A model generated the notes under the pieces. The model had not been told where the DNA came from and ran no database searches. It worked only from the letters and a program-made list of their open reading frames with translations. Of a stretch of DNA of 64,000 bases, positions 35,939 to 45,162 are shown one piece after another. Origin of the DNA: Spirochaetales bacterium (GTDB lineage: Bacteria > Spirochaetota > Leptospiria > Leptospirales > Leptonemataceae); the NCBI GenBank assembly GCA_015075425.1, contig JABTUL010000001.1, positions 372,001 through 436,000 on the forward strand, given 5' to 3'. Position 1 is the first letter of the stretch. Each line of letters starts with the position of its first letter. The position numbers and the translations under genes are program-made.

Positions 35939-36826
35939 TCAGGGCATGGGGGACAGACGATCTCCGTCCAGGATCCCTTCACCGGGAAACAAAATCACAG
36001 CATCGCCTTCTTTCAGACCATCCTCACCCTGAGCACCCGGAAGTGCATCGTCCGGGCCGCGCATCTCCAGAACCACTTTTAAAAGTCGGGCTTTGTTTCC
36101 TTCCACCCGAAACACCGCCCAATCCTCACCGGAGCGGAAAAGGGCGGCCGTTGGTAAAATAAGACTATCTTTGCGGCTTACCGTTACAATCCGACATTGA
36201 ACACGAAAGCCATCTGCCAGCTGCGGTGGTGCCTGGGGCAGTTCCATGATGATTCGCGTACGTTGTTCTTCCACGCCCAGAGCAGAAATGCGGGTGCGGC
36301 CCGATGGTTCGACTCTTTTCACTGTTGCCTGCAATTCCGGCCCGCCCCAATCAAAGAGGGTTACCGCATTACCGGGCTGCACATGCACCGCTTCACGGGT
36401 GAGCACATCGGCTTCCACTTCCAGATCCTGCGTATTTCCCAGAGTCATAATGACGCTGCCCATTTCTATCGGGCCCTCACTCTCCCTCTCTATGGAAAGA
36501 ATCGCGCCATCCACCGGAGCTGTTACACGGCGGGGAGAATCCCAGCGAATGGTGGCCAGATGATCGCCTTTTTTGACGACATCGCCTGCATGGTGATGGA
36601 TGCGCTCGAGCACGCCACTGACTGGAGAAAGAATGACAAAGCGCTCCTTTACCCGCGTTTTTCCTTCCACCAGGACGTGCTGCTCATAAACACCCTTGCG
36701 TACTTTGCTCAGTTCCACCCGGTGCGGCGACGGACGCATGATAAAATAGAGTATAAAAAGAAGAAGAACACCGCTCACGATCCAGACTTTACGATCCCGC
36801 CAGTTGATAGAACGAATCCATTTCAT
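35939..36826 (-). CDS. periplasmic adaptor (HlyD/MacA type) of an ABC exporter
   Basis: A 295-residue membrane-fusion protein. It has one N-terminal membrane helix (VWIVSGVLLLFILYFIM), then a lipoyl/barrel-sandwich hybrid domain (SPVSGVLERIHHHAGDVVKKG with a second half VTAPVDGAILSIE), and a beta-barrel and membrane-proximal part. The helical hairpin is short. It should link the inner-membrane permease to outer components. ATG 36826 is preferred because GAGGA lies seven bases upstream; ATG 36844, which overlaps the permease gene, is the longer alternative. It is the last gene of the minus-strand run from 42389. Confidence 0.85.
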   Translation of the reverse strand: MKWIRSINWRDRKVWIVSGVLLLFILYFIMRPSPHRVELSKVRKGVYEQHVLVEGKTRVKERFVILSPVSGVLERIHHHAGDVVKKGDHLATIRWDSPRRVTAPVDGAILSIERESEGPIEMGSVIMTLGNTQDLEVEADVLTREAVHVQPGNAVTLFDWGGPELQATVKRVEPSGRTRISALGVEEQRTRIIMELPQAPPQLADGFRVQCRIVTVSRKDSLILPTAALFRSGEDWAVFRVEGNKARLLKVVLEMRGPDDALPGAQGEDGLKEGDAVILFPGEGILDGDRLSPMP

Positions 36827-36836
36827 TTTCATTTCC

Positions 36837-39194
36837 TCATTCATGCAATTTGAGCACGCTGATAAAATCCATTGTTTTTATTTTGCGCCAGACAAGCCAC
36901 AAAGTCAGCAGAACCGAAGCCAGCTGGAGCAAGAAAGCATACATGTAGGTGCGCCCGGAGATGATGAGCGGGATGGTGAAGGTTTCTGTGGGGATCAAAA
37001 GCAGCAATCCCCGCGAAGAGATGTAGCCTAAAAAGGCTCCCAGCGGCAGGGACAGTCCCAGAAGGACCAGAAGTTCAAAAAGAAAAATGCCAAAGACCTC
37101 TTTGCGGTGAAAGCCCAGAACCCGCAGGGTCCCAAACTCACGCATTTGCTCCGACAGGGTGACAACGGCTGTATTGTAAACGATCCCGACAGCAATGGCT
37201 CCGGCCAGTAGAGTGAGAATAAAAACAAAAGAGAGTAGCATGCGTTCCATATTTTCCGTAAAGGATGCAAGAGCCGTGCTGCGCAAACTGACGGCGGAGA
37301 TGCCAGGATAACGCTTGACAATTCTCATAAAATCTTCTTCGGTCCTGGCATCCAGGTGGACAGTCGCGCTGTTCACCAGCCCCTCTTCATCCAGCAAACG
37401 GCGCAGTTCGCCGGCCTCCATGTAGACTCCCGCACCCAGCAGCTCTTCCACAAGGCCCACCAGACGCACACGAAAGGTTTGCCGGCCTTTTTCCAGTAGC
37501 TGGAAGGATACCAGGTCACCCGGACGAAGCCCCAGTCTGGAAGCCATCCCGCGGTTCATCAACAGACCTGTTGCCGGCAGGCGAACGGGCTGAAAGCTTT
37601 GTGAGAGAACTCTGCGCAGGAGGGCTTCCCGATGCAGGCCCATGATGACTGTATTTTTTACTTTTGTTTCATTGGTTATTTTTATCGGGACAGCGCGACT
37701 TCCTTCTACCCGGATAACTCCCGGTAGCAGAGCAAGCTCTTCAAGGGAACGCTCGCTGCTGGGCCTGTCCAGAATCAGTGTGGCAGAGCTGCGGTCCTGA
37801 AAATTAAACTGTAAATCCAGCATATGATCAAATGCGTCCAGCCAGAAGAGTCCCACAATCATGATCATCACCGCAAAACTCATTCCGGTCACCGCAAACA
37901 CCGTGCGCAGGGGACGACCAACCAGAAGCCGAACTGCAATCCGCAGTCGCACACTCAGGACACGGGAAAGGCCCAGTCGGTCCAGGATTCCGTGGCGAAA
38001 ATCGGGCGGTGCTGGAGGTCGCATGGCCACGGCCGGATCCAGACGCAGGATGGAGCGCAGCGAAGAAACCCCGCCGGCAAAGCCAGCGATAAGTGCAGCA
38101 AGCAGCGCAGCAAAAAGGACGTCCGTGCTGAGTTCAAAGGTCAGCGTGGGAAAACGGTAGTATTCCTGATAGAGAGCCGTCCAGGCACCGCCCAGGTAGA
38201 TTCCGTAAAGAATTCCAGGGATAAAGCCGGCGCAAACGATGCAGCCGATCAGCATGGCATAGTGGCTGACAATTTCTGACTGACGATAGCCCAGGGCTCT
38301 GAGTGTGGCCACCACCTCACGCTGCCGGGCGATCAAGCGACCCACTACAACGTGCAAAAGAAAGGCGGCCACACCCAGAAAAATGAGCGGCATGTAGACC
38401 GCTGTTGCTTTTAGCTGATTGATTTCGTCGTGCAGGAACATGTGCGAACTCTGGCGCATACGTCCGTAGGCCCCCGTGCCACCGTGAATCTCCAGCAGGG
38501 CATCGAGTTCTTTGATTATAGCGTCTTCCGAGCGACTGGTGTCCAGAGTGAGAGTAAGATCATTGTAAGTATCACGCATGTTGTAGGCTCCGGCGAGCAA
38601 AGCCTCCGGGAGCCACAGCACGCCAAAATGCGCGTCATCGGGCATGGGGTTACTGCCGCGAAAGGCAAAAACGTACTCAGGAGAGAGAGCTGTCCCGACA
38701 ACCCGCAATTCATAGCTGCGCCCGTTCATGGTGGCAAAAAGTTTGCTGCCTGCTTCAAGCCGATTCGCCAGGGCAAATGCCTCATTAATGACCACTTCAT
38801 CCATGGTCCGGGGCAAATGACCGCTGCGTAAAAAAAGAATATTGAGACGTTGCCCGTAGGGAGGTAAAGAAATCAATCGTCCTGTGGCCGGCTCTATTTT
38901 ACCGGGCAAATCCAGCAAAACCTCGCGAATGATCCGTCCCTCTGCTGCGCGAACACCGGGCATTACTTTGATTTGCTCCAGTAAAGACGCGGGAAATTGT
39001 TTTACGAACACAAAGACATCGGCAAAGTGAGATACATGGTAAAAATCGGAGCGTGCGGCTACCATGGCCTTGTAGGAAGAAAGCGTGGCTACCAGCATGG
39101 AGATGCCGATTGCCACGACAAAAGCCATGGACAGGACCTGCCAGCGCAGGTCTTTGATTTCCCTCCAGAGTTTTTTATAAAGTGTTTTTACCAC
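36837..39194 (-). CDS. ABC exporter permease with two FtsX/MacB-like regions
   Basis: A 785-residue permease. One helix follows the N-terminus (about 20-40), then a periplasmic MacB-like domain, a helix bundle (about 270-380), a second N-terminal-like helix (about 425), another periplasmic domain and a final helix bundle (about 665-780). The duplicated FtsX layout resembles permeases of the LolCE/YbbP type, with both halves in one chain, so one copy may act with an ATPase dimer. It starts at GTG 39194 and overlaps the ATPase gene by seven bases. Substrate unknown; lipid, lipoprotein or small-molecule export are all possible. Confidence 0.85.
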   Translation of the reverse strand: MVKTLYKKLWREIKDLRWQVLSMAFVVAIGISMLVATLSSYKAMVAARSDFYHVSHFADVFVFVKQFPASLLEQIKVMPGVRAAEGRIIREVLLDLPGKIEPATGRLISLPPYGQRLNILFLRSGHLPRTMDEVVINEAFALANRLEAGSKLFATMNGRSYELRVVGTALSPEYVFAFRGSNPMPDDAHFGVLWLPEALLAGAYNMRDTYNDLTLTLDTSRSEDAIIKELDALLEIHGGTGAYGRMRQSSHMFLHDEINQLKATAVYMPLIFLGVAAFLLHVVVGRLIARQREVVATLRALGYRQSEIVSHYAMLIGCIVCAGFIPGILYGIYLGGAWTALYQEYYRFPTLTFELSTDVLFAALLAALIAGFAGGVSSLRSILRLDPAVAMRPPAPPDFRHGILDRLGLSRVLSVRLRIAVRLLVGRPLRTVFAVTGMSFAVMIMIVGLFWLDAFDHMLDLQFNFQDRSSATLILDRPSSERSLEELALLPGVIRVEGSRAVPIKITNETKVKNTVIMGLHREALLRRVLSQSFQPVRLPATGLLMNRGMASRLGLRPGDLVSFQLLEKGRQTFRVRLVGLVEELLGAGVYMEAGELRRLLDEEGLVNSATVHLDARTEEDFMRIVKRYPGISAVSLRSTALASFTENMERMLLSFVFILTLLAGAIAVGIVYNTAVVTLSEQMREFGTLRVLGFHRKEVFGIFLFELLVLLGLSLPLGAFLGYISSRGLLLLIPTETFTIPLIISGRTYMYAFLLQLASVLLTLWLVWRKIKTMDFISVLKLHE

Positions 39195-39895
39195 TGGATG
39201 TCTGCAGCAGCAAGTCGCTTTTCCGGTTTCTGTATGCTGCTAACCCGACCATCAGCCATGCGGATGACCCTGTCGGCTAAATCGGCAATGGCAGCATTGT
39301 GAGTGATGAGAATGGATGTTGTGCCCAATTCACGGCTGACGCGATCAATGGCTTCGAGGACAACACGACCTGTGGCCACATCGAGCGCTCCCGTGGGTTC
39401 GTCGCAAAAAAGCAGTTCCGGTCGCCGGGCTATGGCCCGGGCGATGGCCACGCGCTGCTGTTCTCCGCCGGAAAGCTGAGCCGGAAAATGATCCGCGCGG
39501 GGACCGAGTCCCACCAGATCCAGAGCTTCTTCTGGTTTCAGTGGCCGCTCGCTAATCTCCGTAACAAGAGCCACATTCTCGCGCGCGGTAAGGGAAGGAA
39601 TTAAATTATAAAATTGAAATACAAAACCAACTGACTCGCGACGGTAATCGGTTAAAGAGGTCTCATCGCCGGGAAAAAGATTCTGGCCGCGAAAGAGCAC
39701 AATTCCGGAACTGGGCCGGTCCAGGCCGCCCAGAATATTCAGGAGTGTTGTTTTGCCGCTACCGGAAGGTCCAAGCAGAACCACCAGTTCACCATCGCGC
39801 AGTTCCAGGTTTATATCGCGAAGCGCATGAACGGCCGTTTCGCCGCTGCCAAATGTCCGTTCCAGATTTTGGGTCTCGAGGATAACCGGAGACAT
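39188..39895 (-). CDS. ABC exporter ATPase (LolD/MacB type)
   Basis: A 235-residue ABC ATPase. Walker A is GPSGSGKTT, the Q-loop is in [18 protein letters not shown], the signature is [15 protein letters not shown], Walker B is [12 protein letters not shown], and the switch His is in ILITHNAA. The Q-loop sequence and overall length match the LolD/MacB subfamily that pairs with FtsX-type permeases. Its gene overlaps the permease downstream and the STAS gene upstream (ATGA junction), so the exporter appears to be produced together with a regulatory protein. Confidence 0.92.
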   Translation of the reverse strand: MSPVILETQNLERTFGSGETAVHALRDINLELRDGELVVLLGPSGSGKTTLLNILGGLDRPSSGIVLFRGQNLFPGDETSLTDYRRESVGFVFQFYNLIPSLTARENVALVTEISERPLKPEEALDLVGLGPRADHFPAQLSGGEQQRVAIARAIARRPELLFCDEPTGALDVATGRVVLEAIDRVSRELGTTSILITHNAAIADLADRVIRMADGRVSSIQKPEKRLAAADIQW

Positions 39896-40230
39896 CAGCC
39901 AAACGCAGCCAGTGCTTCGTCAATGTCGTCATAAAAATCGAGTAGCTGGTTGAGCCGGGTCAGGGTGACCACATTGCGAACGGAATCGGTGATGCGGGTA
40001 ATCTTGAGGTCCCCACCGGCCTTCCGTAGCTGGGTACGCGCAGAGATCAAGACTCCCAGCCCGGAACTGTCTATGTAGGCCACACCGGCCAGGTCAATGA
40101 TGACACGGGTTTTGCCGGCGAGCGTTAGATCTGCAATGGCTTCTCTGAGGGAGCGTGACTGAAACAGGTCGATATCCCCTTCCACTTCAATGAGTGCCGT
40201 ACCGGATAAATCCGATTGCCTGATTTCCAT
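39895..40230 (-). CDS. STAS-domain anti-anti-sigma factor
   Basis: A 111-residue STAS protein starting [18 protein letters not shown], with the phosphorylation motif [17 protein letters not shown]. It is a SpoIIAA/RsbV-like switch protein expected to be phosphorylated by a GHKL kinase and reset by a SpoIIE phosphatase. ATG 40230 is used rather than the longer frame to 40272. It is coupled by a 4-base overlap to the ABC exporter ATPase and follows cysN by 54 bases. A GHKL-like ATPase is encoded at 41568-42389 in the same run, and it may be the partner. Confidence 0.88.
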   Translation of the reverse strand: MEIRQSDLSGTALIEVEGDIDLFQSRSLREAIADLTLAGKTRVIIDLAGVAYIDSSGLGVLISARTQLRKAGGDLKITRITDSVRNVVTLTRLNQLLDFYDDIDEALAAFG

Positions 40231-40284
40231 GATTCCCGCAATAAAATATGGAGGGTTCCCGTCAATCCGCAAGCCTGGCGGCCA

Positions 40285-41565
40285 TCAGCCAATCATACAG
40301 GCGGCTACGGTTCCGTTTGTCGCTTCATCAATGAGAATGAAGCTACCGGTCTGCCTGTTCCTACGGTATTTATCCACGCAAATGGGCTGGGCCGTCCGCA
40401 CGGTAATGGAAGCAATATCATTCATGCGCACCTGAGGCTCGTCGGTCTCTTTTTCCAGGGTATTGATATTGAGTTTGTAATGCACTTCTTTAAGAACTGC
40501 CTGGGTCGTGCGTGTTGTATGCTGGAGCAGGTAACGGCCACCTTTTTGCAGGGGTTTTTCACTGAACCAGCAGAGCATGGCATCCACTTCCCGCGTAACT
40601 TCCGGCTCATTGAGTGGATCGACAATCATGTCCCCACGGCCTATATCGATGTCGTCTTCCAGGGTAAGGGCGACAGACTGAGGCGGGCCGGCGACTTCCT
40701 GGGCCCCTTCGTAAGATTCTACCGTGCGGACCCGGCTGGAAAGACCGGTAGGCAGGATACGCACCTCCTGGCCTGGCTGGACCTGCCCGCCGGCTATGCG
40801 GCCGGCGTATCCGCGGAAGTCGTGATAGGCTTGAGACTGCGGGCGGATGACATACTGCACGGGAAAGCGCAACTCCAGATGGTTCTGGTCGCCGGCAATG
40901 TGGATGGTTTCCAGAAGATATAGCAGAGTGGGCCCCTGGTACCATGGCATCCGTGCGGATCTGTCCACCACATTGTCGCCTTGCAGGGCACTGATGGGAA
41001 TGGCATGGATGTCCTGCAAATCAAGTTCGGCGGTGAACTCTTCAAATCGCTTGCGAATGGCTTCAAATGTCTCCTGTCTGTAATCTACAAGGTCCATTTT
41101 GTTCACGCAAAGTACAACGTGGGGAATTTTTAATAGGGAGGCGATAACGGCGTGACGACAGGTTTGCTCGATGACACCCTTGCGCGCATCCACTAAAATC
41201 AAAGCCAGATTGGCTGTGGATGCACCCGTTACCATATTGCGGGTGTACTGAATGTGCCCGGGGGTATCAGCGATGATGAATTTACGGCGGGGAGTGGCAA
41301 AGTAACGATAAGCCACGTCTATTGTTATCCCCTGTTCCCGTTCTGCGCGCAAACCATCGGTGAGCAGGGCCAGATTGACCTGCTCTTCACCGCGCGCACG
41401 GCTGGAGTGTTCAATTGCCTCATACTGATCTTCAAAGATTGCTTTGCTGTCATAGAGCAGGCGACCGATCAGCGTACTCTTGCCATCATCAACACTTCCA
41501 GCTGTGGTGAAGCGCAACAGCTCCCAGTTCATATAGGTTTCATTATCAACGGTTTGTGGTTCCAT
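40285..41565 (-). CDS. cysN: sulfate adenylyltransferase large subunit CysN
   Basis: A 426-residue GTPase of the CysN type. CysN uses GTP hydrolysis to drive CysD, which makes adenosine 5'-phosphosulfate from sulfate and ATP. Visible: GSVDDGKSTLIGRLLYDSK (P-loop), REQGITIDVAYRYF, DTPGH and CVNKMDLVD, then EF-Tu-like beta-barrel domains 2 and 3. No APS kinase domain is fused. ATG 41565 is used; ATG 41532 (NWELLRFTTAG) is the usual family start and is a good alternative. cysD is normally next to cysN but is absent here; the neighbours are a GHKL ATPase (two bases away) and a STAS gene. Confidence 0.93.
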   Translation of the reverse strand: MEPQTVDNETYMNWELLRFTTAGSVDDGKSTLIGRLLYDSKAIFEDQYEAIEHSSRARGEEQVNLALLTDGLRAEREQGITIDVAYRYFATPRRKFIIADTPGHIQYTRNMVTGASTANLALILVDARKGVIEQTCRHAVIASLLKIPHVVLCVNKMDLVDYRQETFEAIRKRFEEFTAELDLQDIHAIPISALQGDNVVDRSARMPWYQGPTLLYLLETIHIAGDQNHLELRFPVQYVIRPQSQAYHDFRGYAGRIAGGQVQPGQEVRILPTGLSSRVRTVESYEGAQEVAGPPQSVALTLEDDIDIGRGDMIVDPLNEPEVTREVDAMLCWFSEKPLQKGGRYLLQHTTRTTQAVLKEVHYKLNINTLEKETDEPQVRMNDIASITVRTAQPICVDKYRRNRQTGSFILIDEATNGTVAACMIG

Positions 41566-41567
41566 TT

Positions 41568-42389
41568 TCAGGCCGCTTTCCGGGGCACCGGCAGTTCAAT
41601 AGTAAAAATAGTAGAGTTTCCGGCCGAGCGATACTGGATCAGCCGGGAAAAGGTAATGTCTTCATCGAAAGGAGCATAGCCTTCTTTTAAGAAAAGGACA
41701 ATGCTGCGCAGCCCGGCACCAAAGCCTCCGCCGGCATGGTCTGCGGGTTTATCGTACAGCCGGGCCGCAGCTTCCAGCGGGTTCTTTCCGGAATTGATCA
41801 GGTCCTCTTTGATTTTTTCCAGGTTGTACTCCACCCGGCTTTTGTCCACAACGGTTATGGGAGAGTTATTGATGACATTGAGTATCAGGATTTTCCGTCC
41901 ACTTTTGTCCTTAATCCGCATAGTTAGATCAATTTTTTTATTGAATTTCTCTGAAAGGGCAAAGGAATTCGTTTTATGCATTTCAATCAATTTCAAAATG
42001 GAGGAAGTAAGGTCGATTCCGTCCATATTGTATTTCTTCAAAAAATCCGTCTGATTGTGCTGGATGGCGTAATCAATATCAGCGAAGAGCTTTTCTTGCT
42101 TTTCATCCGGCCTTTCCCGCTGGGCACGCTGAAAAAGCGCATTGCGCAAAAGGGCCCAGCGATTGTTGGCCTTGTTGGCGTTATTGATCAGCTCCCCTAA
42201 AGACCAGAAAACAGCCTCTGCCAGCAGGTCATGGTCACTGATCTCATCGGACACGGTGGTATCGGGATTTTTAAAGATTTCGTAGATGAGCCGGCGCAGC
42301 TCTTTTTCCAGGGCGGAGATGTAATCCCGGCCAATGGACATGACCTGATCTTTTTTTTCCAGATCAGCCAGTTCCAGTCGTTCAGCCAT
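41568..42389 (-). CDS. GHKL/histidine-kinase-like ATPase domain protein
   Basis: A 273-residue cytoplasmic protein. Helical residues 1-130 contain an N-box-like motif, ELINNANKAN (about 64-77), and the C-terminal part has a glycine-rich lid, AGGGFGAGLRS (about 218-228), followed by a strand that closes the fold. These are marks of the GHKL ATPase fold shared by histidine kinases and anti-sigma kinases such as RsbW, though the G1 box is not clear. No phospho-accepting His domain is present. It may act as the kinase/anti-sigma partner of the STAS protein at 39895-40230. ATG 42389 is preferred to 42428. It is two bases upstream of cysN. Confidence 0.6.
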   Translation of the reverse strand: MAERLELADLEKKDQVMSIGRDYISALEKELRRLIYEIFKNPDTTVSDEISDHDLLAEAVFWSLGELINNANKANNRWALLRNALFQRAQRERPDEKQEKLFADIDYAIQHNQTDFLKKYNMDGIDLTSSILKLIEMHKTNSFALSEKFNKKIDLTMRIKDKSGRKILILNVINNSPITVVDKSRVEYNLEKIKEDLINSGKNPLEAAARLYDKPADHAGGGFGAGLRSIVLFLKEGYAPFDEDITFSRLIQYRSAGNSTIFTIELPVPRKAA

Positions 42390-42472
42390 GCCCTGATTCG
42401 AAATTGTGGAAGCGTACAGCCCCTTCAACCTTTTTTTGCGTGCAGGCCAGCCTGCCGGGCGAGCAATGGCCC

Positions 42473-43786
42473 ATGCAGCCCGCCTTCGATTTCAAAAAGA
42501 ACCGCTTTTTACTGCTGCAAATCGTTTTGCTGGACCTCATCGGGTTTTCACTCATCTTTCCCATCACGCCGCATCTGCTGGAATACTACCTGGCCGGCGC
42601 TGGCGGGCATTCTATCGATAGCTGGGTGTCTCCTGTATCCGGGGCCCTGGCCTCCCTCTGGCCCAGCGCCCGGCCCGATGAGCTGATTATTCTCTACGGC
42701 GGAGTCCTTGGTTCCATCTATGCTTTTCTGCAATTTCTCTGCTCCCCGCTCTGGGGGCAGCTCTCCGATTCTCTCGGCCGGCGACCCGTCCTCATACTCA
42801 CCAGCCTGGGTCTGGCTCTCTCCTACTTTTTCTGGCTCTTTTCCACCAGCTTTACCGCTTTCATACTGTCACGAATCTTTGGTGGGATCATGGCCGGAAA
42901 TCTGAGTGTTGCTTCTGCGGCTATCGCTGATATGTCCTCCCGGGAGAATCGATCCGCGCACATGGGCCTGCTTGGAGCCACTTTTGGTCTGGGCTTTATC
43001 ATCGGCCCGCTGGTGGGTGGCCTCGCCGCACAAGTTGATATGCGGGAATGGCTGGACTTCCCGTATTTGCATCCCTTTTCTTTTTGTGCACTTGTTTCCC
43101 TGATACTGTCCGCTCTTTCCGCGGTTCGAAACTACACCTCCCTCAAAGAGACTCTGCCGGCGGGCGGTAGCGGGGAAGTTCGCGGTTTTTTTGCGCAGGC
43201 CCGGCAGGTAAGGGGGGGAGTCCATCGCATTGTTTTATTGAATTTCATCTATCTATTTATTTTCGCCGGCTACGAATTTACCGTTACCTTTTTCTATAAA
43301 CTGGATTTTCACTTAAGCCCGCTACAGATTGGCTTCATTTTTCTGTACATTGGTCTTTTGATTGCCGTCGGGCAGGGTGGTCTGGTGCGGATCCTGTCGC
43401 GCCGCTACACGGAGCGCTGGCTGTGCCTCGTCGGCATTGCCCTTGTGCCTCTGCCTTTGTTTTTATTTTCCCTGAGTGCTCCCTCCGTTCTTTTTTCTCT
43501 GCTTCTTCTGGCTCCGATCACTCTGGGAACCGCCCTCTTCCAGCCGTCCATCACCGCGCTTGCAAGCCTCGTAGCTCAGGAAAACCAGCAGGGCCTTGTC
43601 ATGGGTTACGTTCGTTCCTCTGGCTCTCTGGCCCGCGCGGTGGGACCCATTCTTGGCTCCATCCTGTACTGGGCTTACGGAATTGTTGTGACCTACAGTG
43701 TGCTTGCCATCTTCATGTGTCTGGCTTTTTTTCTGACCCTCACGCTCAAAGAAGCACGCACGATAGAAAAAGACCGGACTGTTTGA
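42473..43786 (+). CDS. MFS drug/metabolite exporter (DHA1/TetA-like)
   Basis: A 437-residue transporter with about 12 membrane helices. The first helix motif DLIGFSLIFPITPHLLEYY, the cytoplasmic loop motif LWGQLSDSLGRRPVL and the fifth-helix block GATFGLGFIIGPLVGGL place it in the TetA-like DHA1 antiporters, which exchange drugs or metabolites for protons. The frame is open from 42404, but ATG 42473 gives the usual short N-terminus. It diverges from the GHKL ATPase gene with 83 bases between starts and ends one base before the convergent coiled-coil gene. Confidence 0.87.
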   Translation: MQPAFDFKKNRFLLLQIVLLDLIGFSLIFPITPHLLEYYLAGAGGHSIDSWVSPVSGALASLWPSARPDELIILYGGVLGSIYAFLQFLCSPLWGQLSDSLGRRPVLILTSLGLALSYFFWLFSTSFTAFILSRIFGGIMAGNLSVASAAIADMSSRENRSAHMGLLGATFGLGFIIGPLVGGLAAQVDMREWLDFPYLHPFSFCALVSLILSALSAVRNYTSLKETLPAGGSGEVRGFFAQARQVRGGVHRIVLLNFIYLFIFAGYEFTVTFFYKLDFHLSPLQIGFIFLYIGLLIAVGQGGLVRILSRRYTERWLCLVGIALVPLPLFLFSLSAPSVLFSLLLLAPITLGTALFQPSITALASLVAQENQQGLVMGYVRSSGSLARAVGPILGSILYWAYGIVVTYSVLAIFMCLAFFLTLTLKEARTIEKDRTV

Positions 43787-43787
43787 T

Positions 43788-44252
43788 CTAACCTATACGG
43801 TTCAAAATTCGCTGGCGATCGTTCTGGAGGGACTTGAGCTCGGCAAGCATATGGGTGAGCTTCTGGCGCGCACTCGCGGCTGAGTCGGGATTTTGTTTCA
43901 ATTCTTGATTTACTGCCTTTAGATTCTCAGCCATGGAGCGCAGTGCGCGCCGATTTTTGCGCAAAAAGGCACGAAGGAATTGCAGGGCTTTTTCATGTCG
44001 CTCGGTCCGGTACTCGGCACGACGCAACTTTTCCCGCAGTGCCTTAAAGGTTATCGCATCGGGACCTTTGAGGCGTTCCAGGCGTGCTTTGCGTTTCCGG
44101 TCCATCTCCACGGATAGTTTTTTGTTTTCCTGTTCCAGTTCCGACAAATATTTCTGTAAGGAGTGATAGGAAGAGGCCAGATCGGCAGTCCGGGTAGCCA
44201 TACCTGGATTATCGGTCACTTTTTTACCTTGCCCGTCTGATTTGCGATCCAT
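43788..44252 (-). CDS. coiled-coil protein, unknown function
   Basis: A 154-residue, very basic and charged protein predicted to be nearly all coiled coil (heptad-like runs such as LQKYLSELEQENKKLSVEM and EKALQFLRAFLRKNRRALRSM). No signal peptide or membrane segment. ATG 44252 is chosen because GGAG lies five bases upstream; ATG 44264 and longer frames exist. Its start region overlaps the start of the divergent lipoprotein gene at 44263, so the two promoters must lie inside each other's coding region or be shared. No family recognised. Confidence 0.6.
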   Translation of the reverse strand: MDRKSDGQGKKVTDNPGMATRTADLASSYHSLQKYLSELEQENKKLSVEMDRKRKARLERLKGPDAITFKALREKLRRAEYRTERHEKALQFLRAFLRKNRRALRSMAENLKAVNQELKQNPDSAASARQKLTHMLAELKSLQNDRQRILNRIG

Positions 44253-44262
44253 CCCTGCTCCC

Positions 44263-45162
44263 ATGCGATGTTCTCTGTCACTCCTGTTTGTCCTGACACT
44301 TTTTTCCTGCCAGCAAAAACCATCGTCGGAAAGGATCAGCATTGCCCATCCAGCCCTCCTGCCAGCACTACCGATTTTGCTCATGGCAGAGGCCGGGGGC
44401 TCCGTTCCTCTGGAAAGCCGACCCTTTCAGGATCATGCCCTGTCCATGGCATCCTTCCTCCGCGGAGAAGTCGATTTGCTCTTTACGGGCACCACCCTCG
44501 GGGCTGCCCAGGCGCAAAGGGGCGTGCAGCTGTGGCGAACCGTGGTCTGGGGTTCGGCCAGCATTCTCACAAAAAACAGGCCAGGCCCGGGCCCCGCCCT
44601 TGAGCAACTTTCCGGGAAAAAGATTGCGCTCCCCTTTGCCGGAAGCCCCAATGATATACAAATGCAACGACTTTCGCAAAAGAGCGGAGTCCGCTGGCAT
44701 AGCGTTTATCAGCCACATTTGCAAAGCGTGGCCAGCCTGCTCGCCGGCCAGATCGATGCCACCGTCATTCCCGAACCGATTGCCTCAAAGCTGGTAGCGG
44801 AGGAAAAAGCCTACCGGCTGGCCGCTCTTTCTGACCTGGAAAAAAAGATCCTGACCGATGATGAGGCCCCGGCACCGCTCGTTTCCTTTTTTGTCAAAAA
44901 AGATTTATCTCCGGATAAGCGCAAAGCGCTGGTCCGGCTGGAACAGGAGTTGCAGGCCGCCCTGACCCGCCTGAACCAGGATCCGACTGCCACTTCCCGA
45001 AGATATGCACAGAACTATCAGGTGAGTCCAGAAGTTCTGGCAATGGGTTTGCAAAACACGCTCTTTGAGCTACCGCATTCTTCGCTTGCACGCAAACGTA
45101 CACTGGCTTTCCTGAGAGCTGGAGGCCTTGTGAATATCGATGATGACTTCTTCATCCCCTGA
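44263..45162 (+). CDS. ABC-type substrate-binding lipoprotein (TauA/NMT1-like)
   Basis: A 299-residue lipoprotein (MRCSLSLLFVLTLFSC, lipid on that Cys). The mature part has the periplasmic binding protein pattern of the TauA/SsuA/NMT1 group: ISIAHPALLPALPILLMAE, FLRGEVDLLFTG, QLSGKKIALPFAGSP, LAGQIDATVIPEP. These proteins deliver sulfonates, nitrate, pyrimidine precursors or similar small molecules to an ABC importer. Its end overlaps the fused permease-ATPase gene by 23 bases. GTG 44242 is an alternative start. The substrate is unknown. Confidence 0.85.
   Translation: MRCSLSLLFVLTLFSCQQKPSSERISIAHPALLPALPILLMAEAGGSVPLESRPFQDHALSMASFLRGEVDLLFTGTTLGAAQAQRGVQLWRTVVWGSASILTKNRPGPGPALEQLSGKKIALPFAGSPNDIQMQRLSQKSGVRWHSVYQPHLQSVASLLAGQIDATVIPEPIASKLVAEEKAYRLAALSDLEKKILTDDEAPAPLVSFFVKKDLSPDKRKALVRLEQELQAALTRLNQDPTATSRRYAQNYQVSPEVLAMGLQNTLFELPHSSLARKRTLAFLRAGGLVNIDDDFFIP

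Noticed and set aside
40216-40923. 235-codon plus-strand ORF opposite cysN
   Set aside because: Antisense shadow; CysN on the minus strand is complete.
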